Below, one piece after another: positions 46,198 to 55,000 of a stretch of DNA of 64,000 nt. The notes under the pieces are model-generated. The model ran no database searches. It worked only from the letters and a program-made list of their open reading frames with translations, and had not been told where the DNA came from. The position numbers and the translations under genes were made by a program. Location of the stretch: positions 1,742,777 to 1,806,776 of the forward strand of contig NZ_CAIT01000006.1 of NCBI RefSeq assembly GCF_000296815.2. The letters run 5' to 3'. Position 1 is the first letter of the stretch; each line of letters starts with the position of its first letter. Origin of the DNA: Fibrisoma limi BUZ 3 (GTDB lineage: Bacteria; Bacteroidota; Bacteroidia; Cytophagales; Spirosomataceae).

Positions 46198-46245
46198 CGG
46201 GGCCGCCCGGCGATCGCAAAGAGAATTGCCGCGGTGGCGGACCAC
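46198..46245 (+). repeat. Mini-hairpin pair D next to the catalytic Glu
   Basis: 46198-46212 (15 nt; on the minus strand CGC, stem CGGG/CCCG, loop CGGC) and 46230-46245 (16 nt; CGC GGT GG CGGA CC AC, stem GTGG/CCAC) flank a 17-nt core. Deleting both joins QSMNRKENC to [10 protein letters not shown], the usual IS3 sequence. The two are in opposite orientation. Confidence 0.7.
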
Positions 46246-46436
46246 TGGGATAACGCTGTAGCGGAGAGTTTTTTCAAGACCCTCAAAAGCGAGTTGGTTA
46301 ACCATGTGCATTTTACCACACGTGCAACAGCTCGTTTAGCTATCTTTGAATATATCGAGAGTTGGTATAACCGTCGACGGACAATCGACATTACATTACA
46401 GAACACCCAGTCAACAAGAAACCTATTTTTTCACTA

Positions 46437-46913
46437 CTACAATGGCCGCCTAAAAAACTCTCCACTGTACTGTTGCAAGTCCATACCTATCGGTCCTAAG
46501 GTAACATCGCCAATTTCGCTGGAAAGTTGGTTAAAAAGCGAAAGGTCGGTTGTTTCTCGCGTACTGTCTTCAGGCCGTTTTCCTGCAAGCCGTATCACCT
46601 TGGAGAAGCCTGCCGGGGAAAAAACGGTTAGCAGTTTTGTTATGCCTTTACCGGTAGCTGAGAGCGCATGAGGTTGCCCTTTAGCAATCGTGTAAGCCTG
46701 TCCAGGCCCAATGACAATCACTTCAGTGTCTGTGTAAATAGTCAGTTCCCCTTCTAATACGTACTCTGTCTCCGTGTATTGTTGATGTACGTGTGGCGGA
46801 GTCTCGCGCCCCGATTGTGAAATGGTAGCAATAAGATCGTACCGCTCATCTGTGTCCGATCCGTCTGCGAGAATTTCCCGCTGCATACCTAATAGCCAAT
46901 ATGTGTTGCTCAT
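46437..46913 (-). pseudogene. Cupin-domain gene, 3' end replaced by the IS3 element
   Basis: 158 codons. Residues 1-145 form a normal single-domain cupin: ETPPHVHQQYTETEYVLEGELTIYT and [20 protein letters not shown]. From codon 144 onward ([16 protein letters not shown]) the sequence is the inverted right end of the IS, so the native tail is gone. The fold may still be intact, because only the C-terminal extension is altered; the product could be expressed. Same strand as the SnoaL-like and old yellow enzyme genes, gap 34 bp. Confidence 0.7.
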
Positions 46914-46947
46914 GTGATTTTTGTTTAAAAATTGTTGTGAATGTCAA

Positions 46948-47337
46948 CTAATCATTCTTGTGAAAGGTGGCGTGGATGGTCAGCAACTGCCAAGCTTCAT
47001 TTTCTCTCACATAAACCTCTGTAAAGCGTTCAGTCTGAACAACGCAAATGCCATCAATCATTAATTCAATTACACAAACAGAAGTAACCATCACCACACA
47101 CTCAGTACCCACAAACTTTTGATCGGACCAGTCCATACGTTTCACAGTTAGGTGGTTATTGACTATGAATTGGTCAATAAATTCGTCAGCAGTCTGCGTG
47201 CGTGCGTCGGCGTGCGTAAAAATAAAATTCCGATGAAGCGTGTTCGAAACCCCTTTAAGATCTTTACAGATAAGTTTTCTGAAGAAAGTCTGACGAATAT
47301 CTTGCAACACTTTTAGTTGCGCATCTTTTGCATTCAT
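46948..47337 (-). CDS. SnoaL-like/DUF4440 (NTF2-fold) protein
   Basis: 129 residues, cytoplasmic. LQDIRQTFFRKLICKDLKGVSNTLHRNFIFTHADA followed by strands ending ERFTEVYVRENEAWQLLTIHATF is the cone-shaped NTF2/SnoaL pattern. Such proteins are small-molecule isomerases, hydrolases or binding proteins. Its start overlaps the stop of the old yellow enzyme gene by 4 bp (ATGA), so the two are translationally coupled and probably work on related compounds. Confidence 0.8.
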   Translation of the reverse strand: MNAKDAQLKVLQDIRQTFFRKLICKDLKGVSNTLHRNFIFTHADARTQTADEFIDQFIVNNHLTVKRMDWSDQKFVGTECVVMVTSVCVIELMIDGICVVQTERFTEVYVRENEAWQLLTIHATFHKND

Positions 47338-48458
47338 ACACCCTCAAATCCTTGATAATCCAAGTAATCAATATATCCTTTTTCTGATGGAGAATAGAAA
47401 CAGGACCGGTCAGCGTCCATAAGCGGCAGATCATGTTCAAGACGTAAGGGCAAGTCCGGATTTGAAATGAACGCCGTTCCAAATGAAATGAGATCAGCTT
47501 CTTTCTGATTAATCGACTTCTGCGCTTTTTCTTTTGTAAATCCTCCGTTGAGAATTAGAGAACGTTTGAAACATTTGCGGATGGCCGTGAAGCAATTATC
47601 AATAGCCTGCCTTAAATGGTCACCCTGCTGATCCAAGCGAGTTACTGAGTCAACTAAATGCACATATAAAATGCCTACCCTTTCCATTTCAGTAGCCAGC
47701 AATTGATACGTTTCGTTGATCTCGTCGTAGTGGGGAAGGTTTCCCAAGGTATTATAAGGTGAAAACCGGATACCTACTCTTTCTTCTCCAATAGCATCTG
47801 CCAGAGCCTCCGCTAATTCAACGGCAAATCTTGACCGGTTCTTCACACTTCCACCATATTGATCTGTTCTGGTGTTGGAATTCGGATTAAGAAATTGCTC
47901 TAGCAAATACCCGTTCGCGGCATGGATCTCAATACCATCGAAACCAGCAGCCATCGCATTTCTGGCTGCCGTTACAAACTCTTCTATTACATATTGTATT
48001 TCCTTCCTGGATAGCTCGTGTGGAGTATCCGACTTAACGAAGCCCTCCGTGTCCGACCAAACATCTACATTGGCCGATATCGCGCTCGGCCCCACAATAC
48101 GTGCTCCGGCTGGCAAATTAACGGAGCTGCCAAGTCGACCACCATGGTTAAGCTGAGCAATGATCTTACTTCCACCGTCATGAACAACTTTCGTAATCTT
48201 AGACCATGCTTCGGTCTGTAACTCATTAAAAATGCCGGGTACGCGCGGATACCCAAGACCGTCCGGTGATGGCGCGATGCTTTCTGAGATGATGAGCCCT
48301 GCCGAAGTGCGTTGGCGATAATATTCTACCATCAAGTCATTGGGAAAATTGTTGAAAGCCCGCGAACGGGTCATAGGTGCCATGACAATACGGTTTTTTA
48401 AAGGAACAACGAAATGTCGATATGGCTGGAATAATGTAGGGCTGACTTGCTTATTCAT
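47334..48458 (-). CDS. Old yellow enzyme family FMN ene-reductase
   Basis: 374 residues from ATG 48458 (MNKQVSPTLFQPYR); the ATG at 48515 adds an unlikely leader. Alkene reductase of the NemA/OYE type: LKNRIVMAPMTRSRAFNN, LIISESIAPSPDGLGYPRVPG, IIAQLNHGGRLG, FDGIEIHAANGYLLEQFLNP, RTDQYGGSVKNRSRF and RFSPYNTLGN. The HxxN proton/substrate-binding pair (HAAN) is present. It reduces activated C=C bonds of electrophiles with NAD(P)H. First gene of a three-gene minus-strand unit, divergent from the SDR gene. Confidence 0.95.
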   Translation of the reverse strand: MNKQVSPTLFQPYRHFVVPLKNRIVMAPMTRSRAFNNFPNDLMVEYYRQRTSAGLIISESIAPSPDGLGYPRVPGIFNELQTEAWSKITKVVHDGGSKIIAQLNHGGRLGSSVNLPAGARIVGPSAISANVDVWSDTEGFVKSDTPHELSRKEIQYVIEEFVTAARNAMAAGFDGIEIHAANGYLLEQFLNPNSNTRTDQYGGSVKNRSRFAVELAEALADAIGEERVGIRFSPYNTLGNLPHYDEINETYQLLATEMERVGILYVHLVDSVTRLDQQGDHLRQAIDNCFTAIRKCFKRSLILNGGFTKEKAQKSINQKEADLISFGTAFISNPDLPLRLEHDLPLMDADRSCFYSPSEKGYIDYLDYQGFEGV

Positions 48459-48534
48459 TTTAATTTGAACTACCATTTTTTTGACAAAAGTAGGCGCCCA
48501 ATTTACCGCTCTCAATCACCACTTCCGGGGTTTA

Positions 48535-48554
48535 TTGAACCATTTTAGGTGATA
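48535..48554. promoter_or_regulatory. Weak match to the TATCMCC-N6-GGKGATA motif
   Basis: Perfect right half GGTGATA at 48548-48554 with a poor left half (TTGAACC) six bases away. Lies between the divergent old yellow enzyme and SDR genes. Listed because stronger copies occur at 52016, 60613, 62004 and 62106. Confidence 0.3.
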
Positions 48555-48720
48555 TACTCAGCTCAGAATTATTTGCCAAGCTACTGGCTGTTTACATATA
48601 AGCTAAACTCCTTGAATTACTTGTTACTCACACCAAATGAGGGTATTGAACCTGCCTAAATTTGGTGATGTACCTTTTAAAAACAGCATACAATTTTGTC
48701 GAAACAAAAATGTATACAAC

Positions 48721-49518
48721 ATGAATGAGTTTAATAGTAAGAATGAATTAGTTAACAAAGTCGCACTTATAACAGGAGGTAACAGTGGCATAGGATATGC
48801 TACCGCTAAGGTATTACACGCTGCAGGTGCTTCTGTCATCATAACCGGACGCAATGAAGAATCGGTTGAGAAGGCAGCAAAAGAATTGAACGTCACGGGG
48901 ATGATCGCAGACCAAAGAGATTTGTCGACGTTGGATCCGCTCTTTGATCAGATTATAATTAAACATAGTAAAATTGATATCCTATTTTTAAATGCGGGGG
49001 TTGGCACATTCCAATCAATTGACTCAGTTACAGAAGCGTCTTTTAATCTTATTATGGATACTAATGTCAAGGGGACATTTTTTACTTTACAGAAACTATT
49101 GCCTTTGATAAGTAATGGTGGTTCAATTATATTTAATGCATCTGTTACCCCCTTATTAGGCATTCCTAATTCAAGTGTATATGCGGGTAGTAAGGCAGCC
49201 ATTGTTTCTATGGCAAGGGTATTAGCGAAAGAATTATCTTTTCGAAGCATTAGAGTCAATACCGTATCGCCTGGTGCAATCAAGACGGGCGTTCACAGCG
49301 CTTCACCTACGGCTCATCAAAGAAAAATTGTTACAACACCGCAGAAGCTAAAAGCTTTTGAAAATGCTGTTGAACAGAGAATTCTATTAGGTCGATATGG
49401 GCTAGCGGAAGAGGTAGGAAACGTGGTTAAATTCTTAGCATCGGATGAGGCAAGCTTCATAAACGGATCAGTTATTACCGTAGACGGTGGGGTTACCGTT
49501 GATCCTTTAGGTTATTAA
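48721..49518 (+). CDS. Short-chain dehydrogenase/reductase (SDR)
   Basis: 265 residues from ATG 48721. Classical SDR: cofactor motif TGGNSGIG, LFLNAGVG, catalytic Ser in IIFNASVTPLLG, YAGSKAA with catalytic Tyr and Lys, then VNTVSPGAIKT and a C-terminal GSVITVDGGVTVDPLGY. The gene is visibly more AT-rich than most of the window, suggesting recent acquisition. Upstream in-frame codons from 48637 lack conservation and are not used. Confidence 0.93.
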   Translation: MNEFNSKNELVNKVALITGGNSGIGYATAKVLHAAGASVIITGRNEESVEKAAKELNVTGMIADQRDLSTLDPLFDQIIIKHSKIDILFLNAGVGTFQSIDSVTEASFNLIMDTNVKGTFFTLQKLLPLISNGGSIIFNASVTPLLGIPNSSVYAGSKAAIVSMARVLAKELSFRSIRVNTVSPGAIKTGVHSASPTAHQRKIVTTPQKLKAFENAVEQRILLGRYGLAEEVGNVVKFLASDEASFINGSVITVDGGVTVDPLGY

Positions 49519-49552
49519 TTGACTGATTTCTGGTATTAAGTATTATTTATAA

Positions 49553-49617
49553 AGAATCATAAATCAACCAAAAGGTCAGTAAAAATTTTACTGACCTTTT
49601 GGTTGATTTATGATTCT
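49553..49617. terminator. 32-bp perfect inverted repeat, bidirectional terminator
   Basis: Arms 49553-49584 and 49586-49617 pair perfectly around a single A. The central part is AGTAAAA-A-TTTTACT. It separates the convergent SDR gene and the isochorismatase-like gene, whose stop codon (49616-49618) lies inside the right arm. Longer than ordinary terminators. Confidence 0.7.
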
Positions 49618-50266
49618 AGGAAACGGTCAAACTTTGCGTTGTCCCTTCGAGAATAATCTTGAATCTTGGAATGATTTCTGCATATATGCTTTTTAGTTGA
49701 CCTGCTTCGGGGCGATCCCATGTACCCTGCAATTCAGCAATGATGCTATTGGCGGTAACTGGAAGCGCGCCCGCTTGTGTGCAGCGTCTAATCGCATTTT
49801 CATGAGCTTCTTGACTAACGTCTCCACAAGCATCGGTGACCAGGTAGACGGTAAAATGTTCTTGCAAAGCCGATAGCGCCGGAAATGTAGCGCAGACACT
49901 TGTCCAGATGCCGCAAATAATCAGCGTTTTCGCTTTTGTTGCTTTCACCGCTTGGACAAATTCCTTGTGGTCCCAAGCGTTTATTTCAACAGCGCGCACG
50001 ATATGAACGGCATTGGGTGCACCCGCTATGATTTCTGGCAGAACCCGTCCGTTCTGTTCAGGGTCAATACTTGTAATGATAACGGGTACGCCAAGCAATG
50101 TGGCGGCAGTCGCTAATGCTGACGTGGTATTGCGCACTGTTGCTACCGGTACATTTTCAATCGTCTGCATAAATACACTCTGATGGTCTATAAACAGAAC
50201 AATTGAATCGGACACCTTTGCTAACGTTTTAAATGGTACTAATTGCTGATCCTTCATTATCGACAT
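49616..50266 (-). CDS. Isochorismatase-like cysteine hydrolase
   Basis: 216 residues. SIVLFIDHQSVFM holds the first catalytic Asp, KATKAKTLIICGIWTSVCATFPALSAL the Lys and the nucleophilic Cys, followed by LVTDACGDVS. This is the YcaC-like branch of the isochorismatase superfamily, whose substrates are mostly unknown (amides, nicotinamide-like compounds). Next gene upstream is a cyclase-family enzyme, 195 bp away. Confidence 0.88.
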   Translation of the reverse strand: MSIMKDQQLVPFKTLAKVSDSIVLFIDHQSVFMQTIENVPVATVRNTTSALATAATLLGVPVIITSIDPEQNGRVLPEIIAGAPNAVHIVRAVEINAWDHKEFVQAVKATKAKTLIICGIWTSVCATFPALSALQEHFTVYLVTDACGDVSQEAHENAIRRCTQAGALPVTANSIIAELQGTWDRPEAGQLKSIYAEIIPRFKIILEGTTQSLTVS

Positions 50267-50461
50267 TGATTAAGTTACAAAATACCAGATCCTACACCTG
50301 TACGAACAGACGTAAAAGATGCGATCATCCGGATTATTAAGGTTATTTACATTCACATCTAAAAAACGTATCGGTCAGAAACCAAGACGTTTTCTACCAA
50401 AACCGAAAAGTCTGATTCATAATAAGTAAATAGGATTGGGGCCATCAGTTGATGATTACTG

Positions 50462-51235
50462 CTATTCGTCCAGAATGGCAACGACCCGGGCTGGAGCAGC
50501 TGAAGCACCTACAATTTTCAGCGGGAAAACGCAGATCTTAAACCCCTTGGGCGGCAAAGCGGCCAGGTTGACAAGTTGTTCAATATGGCAGTATTCCTGC
50601 TCACGGCCAACAAGGTGTGCCTGCCAAAACAAACTTCGATCCTGTAGCAGTTTGGCCTGTTTGATCATATACGGCAGGGGAAGATCCCATCCCCATTGGT
50701 CGATGCCCATTACCTTAATGCCCTGTTCTATTAACCAGCGGGTTCCTTCCGCACTCATACCAGTACCTACTTCGGCAAAGTTTTTCTGTCCGTTAAACTT
50801 GTCCCGGCCGGTGCGGATCAGCACAATCATAGCGGGTTTAAGGACAACGTCTATTCTTCGAAGCGCTTCCTGCAGGTCATCGACGGTGATAGGATCAAAA
50901 TCAACCTTATGGGTCATATCGAGAACGACGCCATCACCGTAGCACCAATCAAGGGGAATCTGGTCAATGGTTTTAGCGGGCTCTCCAGCTACGGTAGGCG
51001 CATAGTGCCAGGGAGCATCTATGTGGGTCGTAGCATGAACGCCCATTCGTTGAATCGTATCGTCAGCCCAGCCGGTAAACTCTTTTGGAAAAAGCCGAAA
51101 GGGTAAACCTAGTAGTCGAATTAACCATCTCGCCTGCTGATGTGATTTGTGTTTGATCCTGACGCGCATGTACCAAGGGTCGTCAGCATTGTATTGAATG
51201 GGCTTCGAAAGGTCAATGATGCGGGCCACGAACAA
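50462..51235 (-). CDS. Cyclase-family (kynurenine-formamidase-like) metallohydrolase
   Basis: 257 residues. Conserved metal site HATTHIDAPWHY (variant of HxGTHxDxPxH), DWCYGDGVVLDM, IVLIRTGRDKF and MGIDQWGWDLP. Members hydrolyse N-formyl or lactone bonds with zinc or manganese. The start at 51235 directly follows a non-coding gap; no signal peptide. With the isochorismatase-like, old yellow enzyme and SDR genes it makes a catabolic or detoxification set whose substrate is not evident. Confidence 0.85.
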   Translation of the reverse strand: MFVARIIDLSKPIQYNADDPWYMRVRIKHKSHQQARWLIRLLGLPFRLFPKEFTGWADDTIQRMGVHATTHIDAPWHYAPTVAGEPAKTIDQIPLDWCYGDGVVLDMTHKVDFDPITVDDLQEALRRIDVVLKPAMIVLIRTGRDKFNGQKNFAEVGTGMSAEGTRWLIEQGIKVMGIDQWGWDLPLPYMIKQAKLLQDRSLFWQAHLVGREQEYCHIEQLVNLAALPPKGFKICVFPLKIVGASAAPARVVAILDE

Positions 51236-51298
51236 AACGTATTGATTTGATATAGGTGAAAGTTAAATAATTACTCTACTTTTCGCTGTAAACTCACT

Positions 51299-51943
51299 TT
51301 AAACCAAGCCCTGATTTATGGCCTTGGCAACCACTTCCGTCAGTGAAGCGACATGCAGTTTCTCGTAGATTTTCTTTACATGACTGCGTACTGTTTCGTA
51401 GCTGATATTAAGCTTGTAGCCAATCATTTTATAGCTTAATCCATTGACGATGCAGACCAGCACTTCTTTTTCCCGGGCGGTGAGGTGGTACTCCTGCGCC
51501 GGTTTCTGCTCGGTGGGCGACTGTTGCTGAAGAATTTTCAATACCCGCCGGGCAACGGAGGGGCTCATGGGCGCTCCTCCATCCCGTAAGTCTTTAATGG
51601 CATCGACCAGCAAGGTATTTAAATGACTTTTCAAAATATAGCCCGATGCCCCTCCGCAAATGGATTTAAAAATTCGGTCATCGTCTTCAAAAACGGTTTG
51701 CATCAAAATTTGAGTAGAGGGCAATTCCTTATGCAACGCCTTGATGGCACCAATGCCGTCCAGACCCGGCATTTCGATGTCCATTAAAATGACATCAGGA
51801 CGACATTTTATAGCATCGTGAACGCAGGAGTTGGCATCGCTGAAAATGCCTACCACTTCAAATGTAGGTTCGGTAAGTAACAACAATTTGATACTGTTTC
51901 GGATGTTTTTATTGTCATCGAATACAGCTATTCGCACACTCAT
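51299..51943 (-). CDS. NarL/FixJ-type response regulator
   Basis: 214 residues. Receiver 1-120 with FDDNKNIRN and phosphoacceptor in LMDIEMPGLDG, then a LuxR-type helix-turn-helix (LTAREKEVLVCIVNGLSYKMIGYKLNISYETVRSHVKKIYEKL). Partner of the sensor kinase that ends 82 bp upstream. A good inverted repeat (52016-52035) lies 73 bp before its start and overlaps the end of the kinase gene, which suggests autoregulation. Confidence 0.94.
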   Translation of the reverse strand: MSVRIAVFDDNKNIRNSIKLLLLTEPTFEVVGIFSDANSCVHDAIKCRPDVILMDIEMPGLDGIGAIKALHKELPSTQILMQTVFEDDDRIFKSICGGASGYILKSHLNTLLVDAIKDLRDGGAPMSPSVARRVLKILQQQSPTEQKPAQEYHLTAREKEVLVCIVNGLSYKMIGYKLNISYETVRSHVKKIYEKLHVASLTEVVAKAINQGLV

Positions 51944-52015
51944 AGATACTGGTTTGCTAGAGATGACTGAACTTCATTCGTAGGTACAAATTTCCCGAAG
52001 CTCCCCTCCTGTTCC

Positions 52016-52035
52016 TATCCCCAGATTAGGTGATA
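52016..52035. promoter_or_regulatory. Inverted repeat TATCCCC-N6-GGTGATA
   Basis: Half-sites 52016-52022 and 52029-52035 with spacer AGATTA, 73 bp upstream of the NarL-type regulator start and overlapping the stop of the sensor kinase. Related sites at 60613, 62004 and 62106. Confidence 0.5.
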
Positions 52036-55000
52036 TTTATACTCAATTTAATGCGGGTTCCCTGCCCGATAACACTATCAATCAAGAAGGGTGCCTGCAT
52101 CTCCTGCGCCCGCCGGCTCATGTTCTGCAACCCATTACCCGAAAGCGACTGAGCAGACGACTCCAAAACCTCGTTCAGATTATAGCCAACGCCGTTATCC
52201 TGCACCACCAGCTCCAGTCTGTTGTTTTTCAGCCGAATACTTACTGCTAGTCGTACACAGTGTGCATATTTTAAAGCATTATTGATGGCTTCTTTGACAA
52301 TCAGGTAGATATTCTTTCGGACGACCATACCCAGGTTCAACGTATTAATTCTTGGATCGACTGCCATATCAAAATGAATATTTTTAGCCGCACAGAGCGG
52401 CCGTGCGTATGATTCAATTCGTTTGACAATACTCGTCATACGGTCATCCGTCGGTTTAATGGCCCAGACAATGTCTGCCATTTCAGTAATCATTTCGTTG
52501 GATGTCTCACCGATGGTAGTCAACAGCTGTCTTAATTCCTGCGCTTGTTGCTGATCCTGGTAGATGGAAGCTACCCGGCTATAAATTGAAATGCTACTCA
52601 GCGTCGACCCAATATGATCGTGTAGGTCGCGGGCAATTTCATTCCGGATTGCCTGCTTTTCGTAGACCTGCTTTATTCGATATTTGTAAATGGCGTACAC
52701 CATGATTAGAAAAATCAGGCTACTTAGCATGCAAAACCACCACGTCTGCCAGAACGGGGGATTAATGCGTATCCGAAGTTCCGTTATTCGACTGCCAAAG
52801 CTTCCCCGCCAGTTACTTGCCCTCACCAAAAACCGGTACTGTCCGGCCTTTAAATTGGAATAGCTGGCCACTGTGTTCTTTCCAGCGTCCGTCCACTTCG
52901 TATCCAGTCCCTCCATCATGAAGGCATACTGAAGGTTATCTCCGCTGAATTCAGGTGCAGAAAACTCAATTGAAAAATAGTTCTGCTGATAAGTTAGCTC
53001 AACCGATTTATTCGTGAGAAGGTCCGGTTTCGAATCTGTGAAGATTTTAAAATCCGTCAAATACACGGGAGGCTCTTTCGTAATTCGTGAAATTGTTTTC
53101 GGATTAAACACGACATAATAGTTTATTCCGGCCGCGTACATCGTATCCCGACTGTCTTTATAAATATACCCTTTTAGCCCACTTTCGCTCTTCAAGGCGG
53201 GCAGATCATAGCAACTGTACGTTCTAAGCGCATTATCGTATTTATGAACGTGGCCGTTGCAAATCATCCAGACATTGTTCCGGGAGTCAATTTGAAGACC
53301 TTCTGTCAGGTTACTCGATTCACGAATGTGCCGAAATTTCCCCGTTCGTGGATTAAAATGATTGACTCCTCCCCCGTATGTACTTACCCACAATTGCCCC
53401 TTTCTATCCTCTTGAATGTCATAGACATCATCACAGCTTATGGGATATGCATTCGCCGGACTGTTTCTAAAGTAGCTAACAGGGTGCTTACCGGGCTGTG
53501 GCCAGTTTCCCAAGCCATATCGGGCTGTAGCCAGCCACATGACACCCGCTTTCGACTTATACAGCTTACGGATCAGGTTATCTTTTAGGCTGTATCGGTC
53601 AATAATCTTTCTGACCGAATCCATCCGCGAAACCCACACCTTGTCGACAAGGTCATAATAGGTCAGATAATGGCCATAGGGCGATACTAACAGCACCGGG
53701 TGCGCATTAAGGGTGTCTCTGACTACCGAAACTACCCTCGACGCGATCAGTTTTTTCATCACGGGGTCGGCTTCCGTATTGGGTAAGGGTGCAACGGTAT
53801 TGGTAACGGGATTGTACACAAAGAGCGTGTAGTCCGTGCCCACGTACAATGTATTGTCCACATCCTTAAAAAACTTGGTTACGGCCAGGGGTTGTCCTTT
53901 ATAAACGACGGTTCGTTTTTCAAACGACTGGCCTTGATCAGACGTAACGAAAATACCTTCGTTCGTGCCAATCCACAGACGTTGTTGCTCGTCTTTATAG
54001 AAGTCGTAGATAGTAATATCTGTAGGACCTTTGGGTAAGCAAATGCGTCGGAATGGACTATACAGCGGGTTATACTTACTGACACCGTTGTTGGTACAAG
54101 CCCAGACAATACCCGACCGGTCAATATAGACAGCGTTAACGTGGTTATCAACTAAAGTGCCTTTCTTAAGTGGATCGTTGCGGTAGGTAGTGAAGCGATT
54201 CCGATTCGGATCGTAAACTATCAGCCCGCTTTGCCGACTTGCCATCCAGAGTTGCCGGTTACCTGCTTCGGCAAACGATACAATTTCGTCATCCGGAAAT
54301 GAGGCTGGATTGCTGGTGTGGCTAAACGCTTCCTTGGCGCTTTTCCGGCAATCGTAACGATACAGGACCTTGTCCCAGGAGCCAAACCAGACCGATTGGT
54401 CGCTGCTTTTATAGATGGCTGAAATAGAAGCATGGGGCAATTTTGCGTACAGGTTCTTGTACCGAGCATCTGTCTCATAAGCCAGTGTGCGAGTATTTAT
54501 CTTCAGTAAACCTCCCCCTTCCCGGCCTACCCACAGCACCCCGTCCTGGTCGAGCATGAGCGATAAAATACCACGGGTGCCCGTATTGACCGGTATATCA
54601 AATCGTTCAGTCTTCTTATTAAACCGAACAACCCGGCTTGAACTAGTTGCCAGCCACAGATTACCCCGTTGATCGTCAACAAGCTTGTTAATATGGTTTT
54701 CCGGAATACTTCCCGGCACCGTTTCGCTGTGCCTGAACCGCTTAAATTGCAAGGACTGGGCTAGCCGATAATCATATTTGGTTAAGCCACCATCGGCGGT
54801 TGCGATCCAGAAAATACCTGCTTTGTCTTCCAGTATGTCGGTTATCCGGTTTCCGGAAAGCGTAGTGGTATCAGTTGGCGAACTTCTGAATACGGTGAAT
54901 GACTTTCCGTCGTAGCGGTTCAGGCCATCTTCCGTTCCGAACCAGATGAATCCTCGTTTGTCTTGTAAAATACAGTTGACCTTATTATTAGAAAGGCCAT

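Larger units (their letters stand above)
45496..46453 (+). pseudogene. IS3-family transposase orfB (DDE integrase), disrupted
   Basis: Reading through the inserts gives a full orfB: FRFIAEHANQFPTVRRAVEK, the HTH_21 part CKILKVSSSGYYYW, and the catalytic core with WVSDITYI (first Asp, split by pair C), FHSDQGVQY (second Asp) and [12 protein letters not shown] (Glu, next to pair D), ending near 46453. Without removing the inserts only short frames remain, so no active transposase is made. A single-base frameshift near 46380 is an additional lesion. Confidence 0.8.
45093..46483 (+). mobile_element. IS3-family insertion sequence, inactivated
   Basis: 1391 bp bounded by imperfect terminal inverted repeats: left TGGACTTGCTACA at 45093, right TGTTGCAAGTCCA ending at 46483, with the TG...CA ends normal for IS3. 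Carries orfA and orfB with a programmed-frameshift-type junction, but both are disrupted, mainly by small GC-rich hairpin insertions. No target duplication is visible (CCC versus TAC), and the right end cuts the cupin gene, so the insertion was probably followed by a deletion of the left flank. Same group as the remnant at 18148-18378. Confidence 0.88.

Noticed and set aside
45093-46483. Interpretation of the short repeated segments in the IS as a CRISPR or guide-RNA array
   Set aside because: The segments between them are native transposase coding sequence and spacing is irregular, so they are insertions, not repeat-spacer units.
45093-46483. Target-site duplication flanking the IS3-family element
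   Set aside because: The three bases on either side (CCC and TAC) differ, so no duplication can be claimed.
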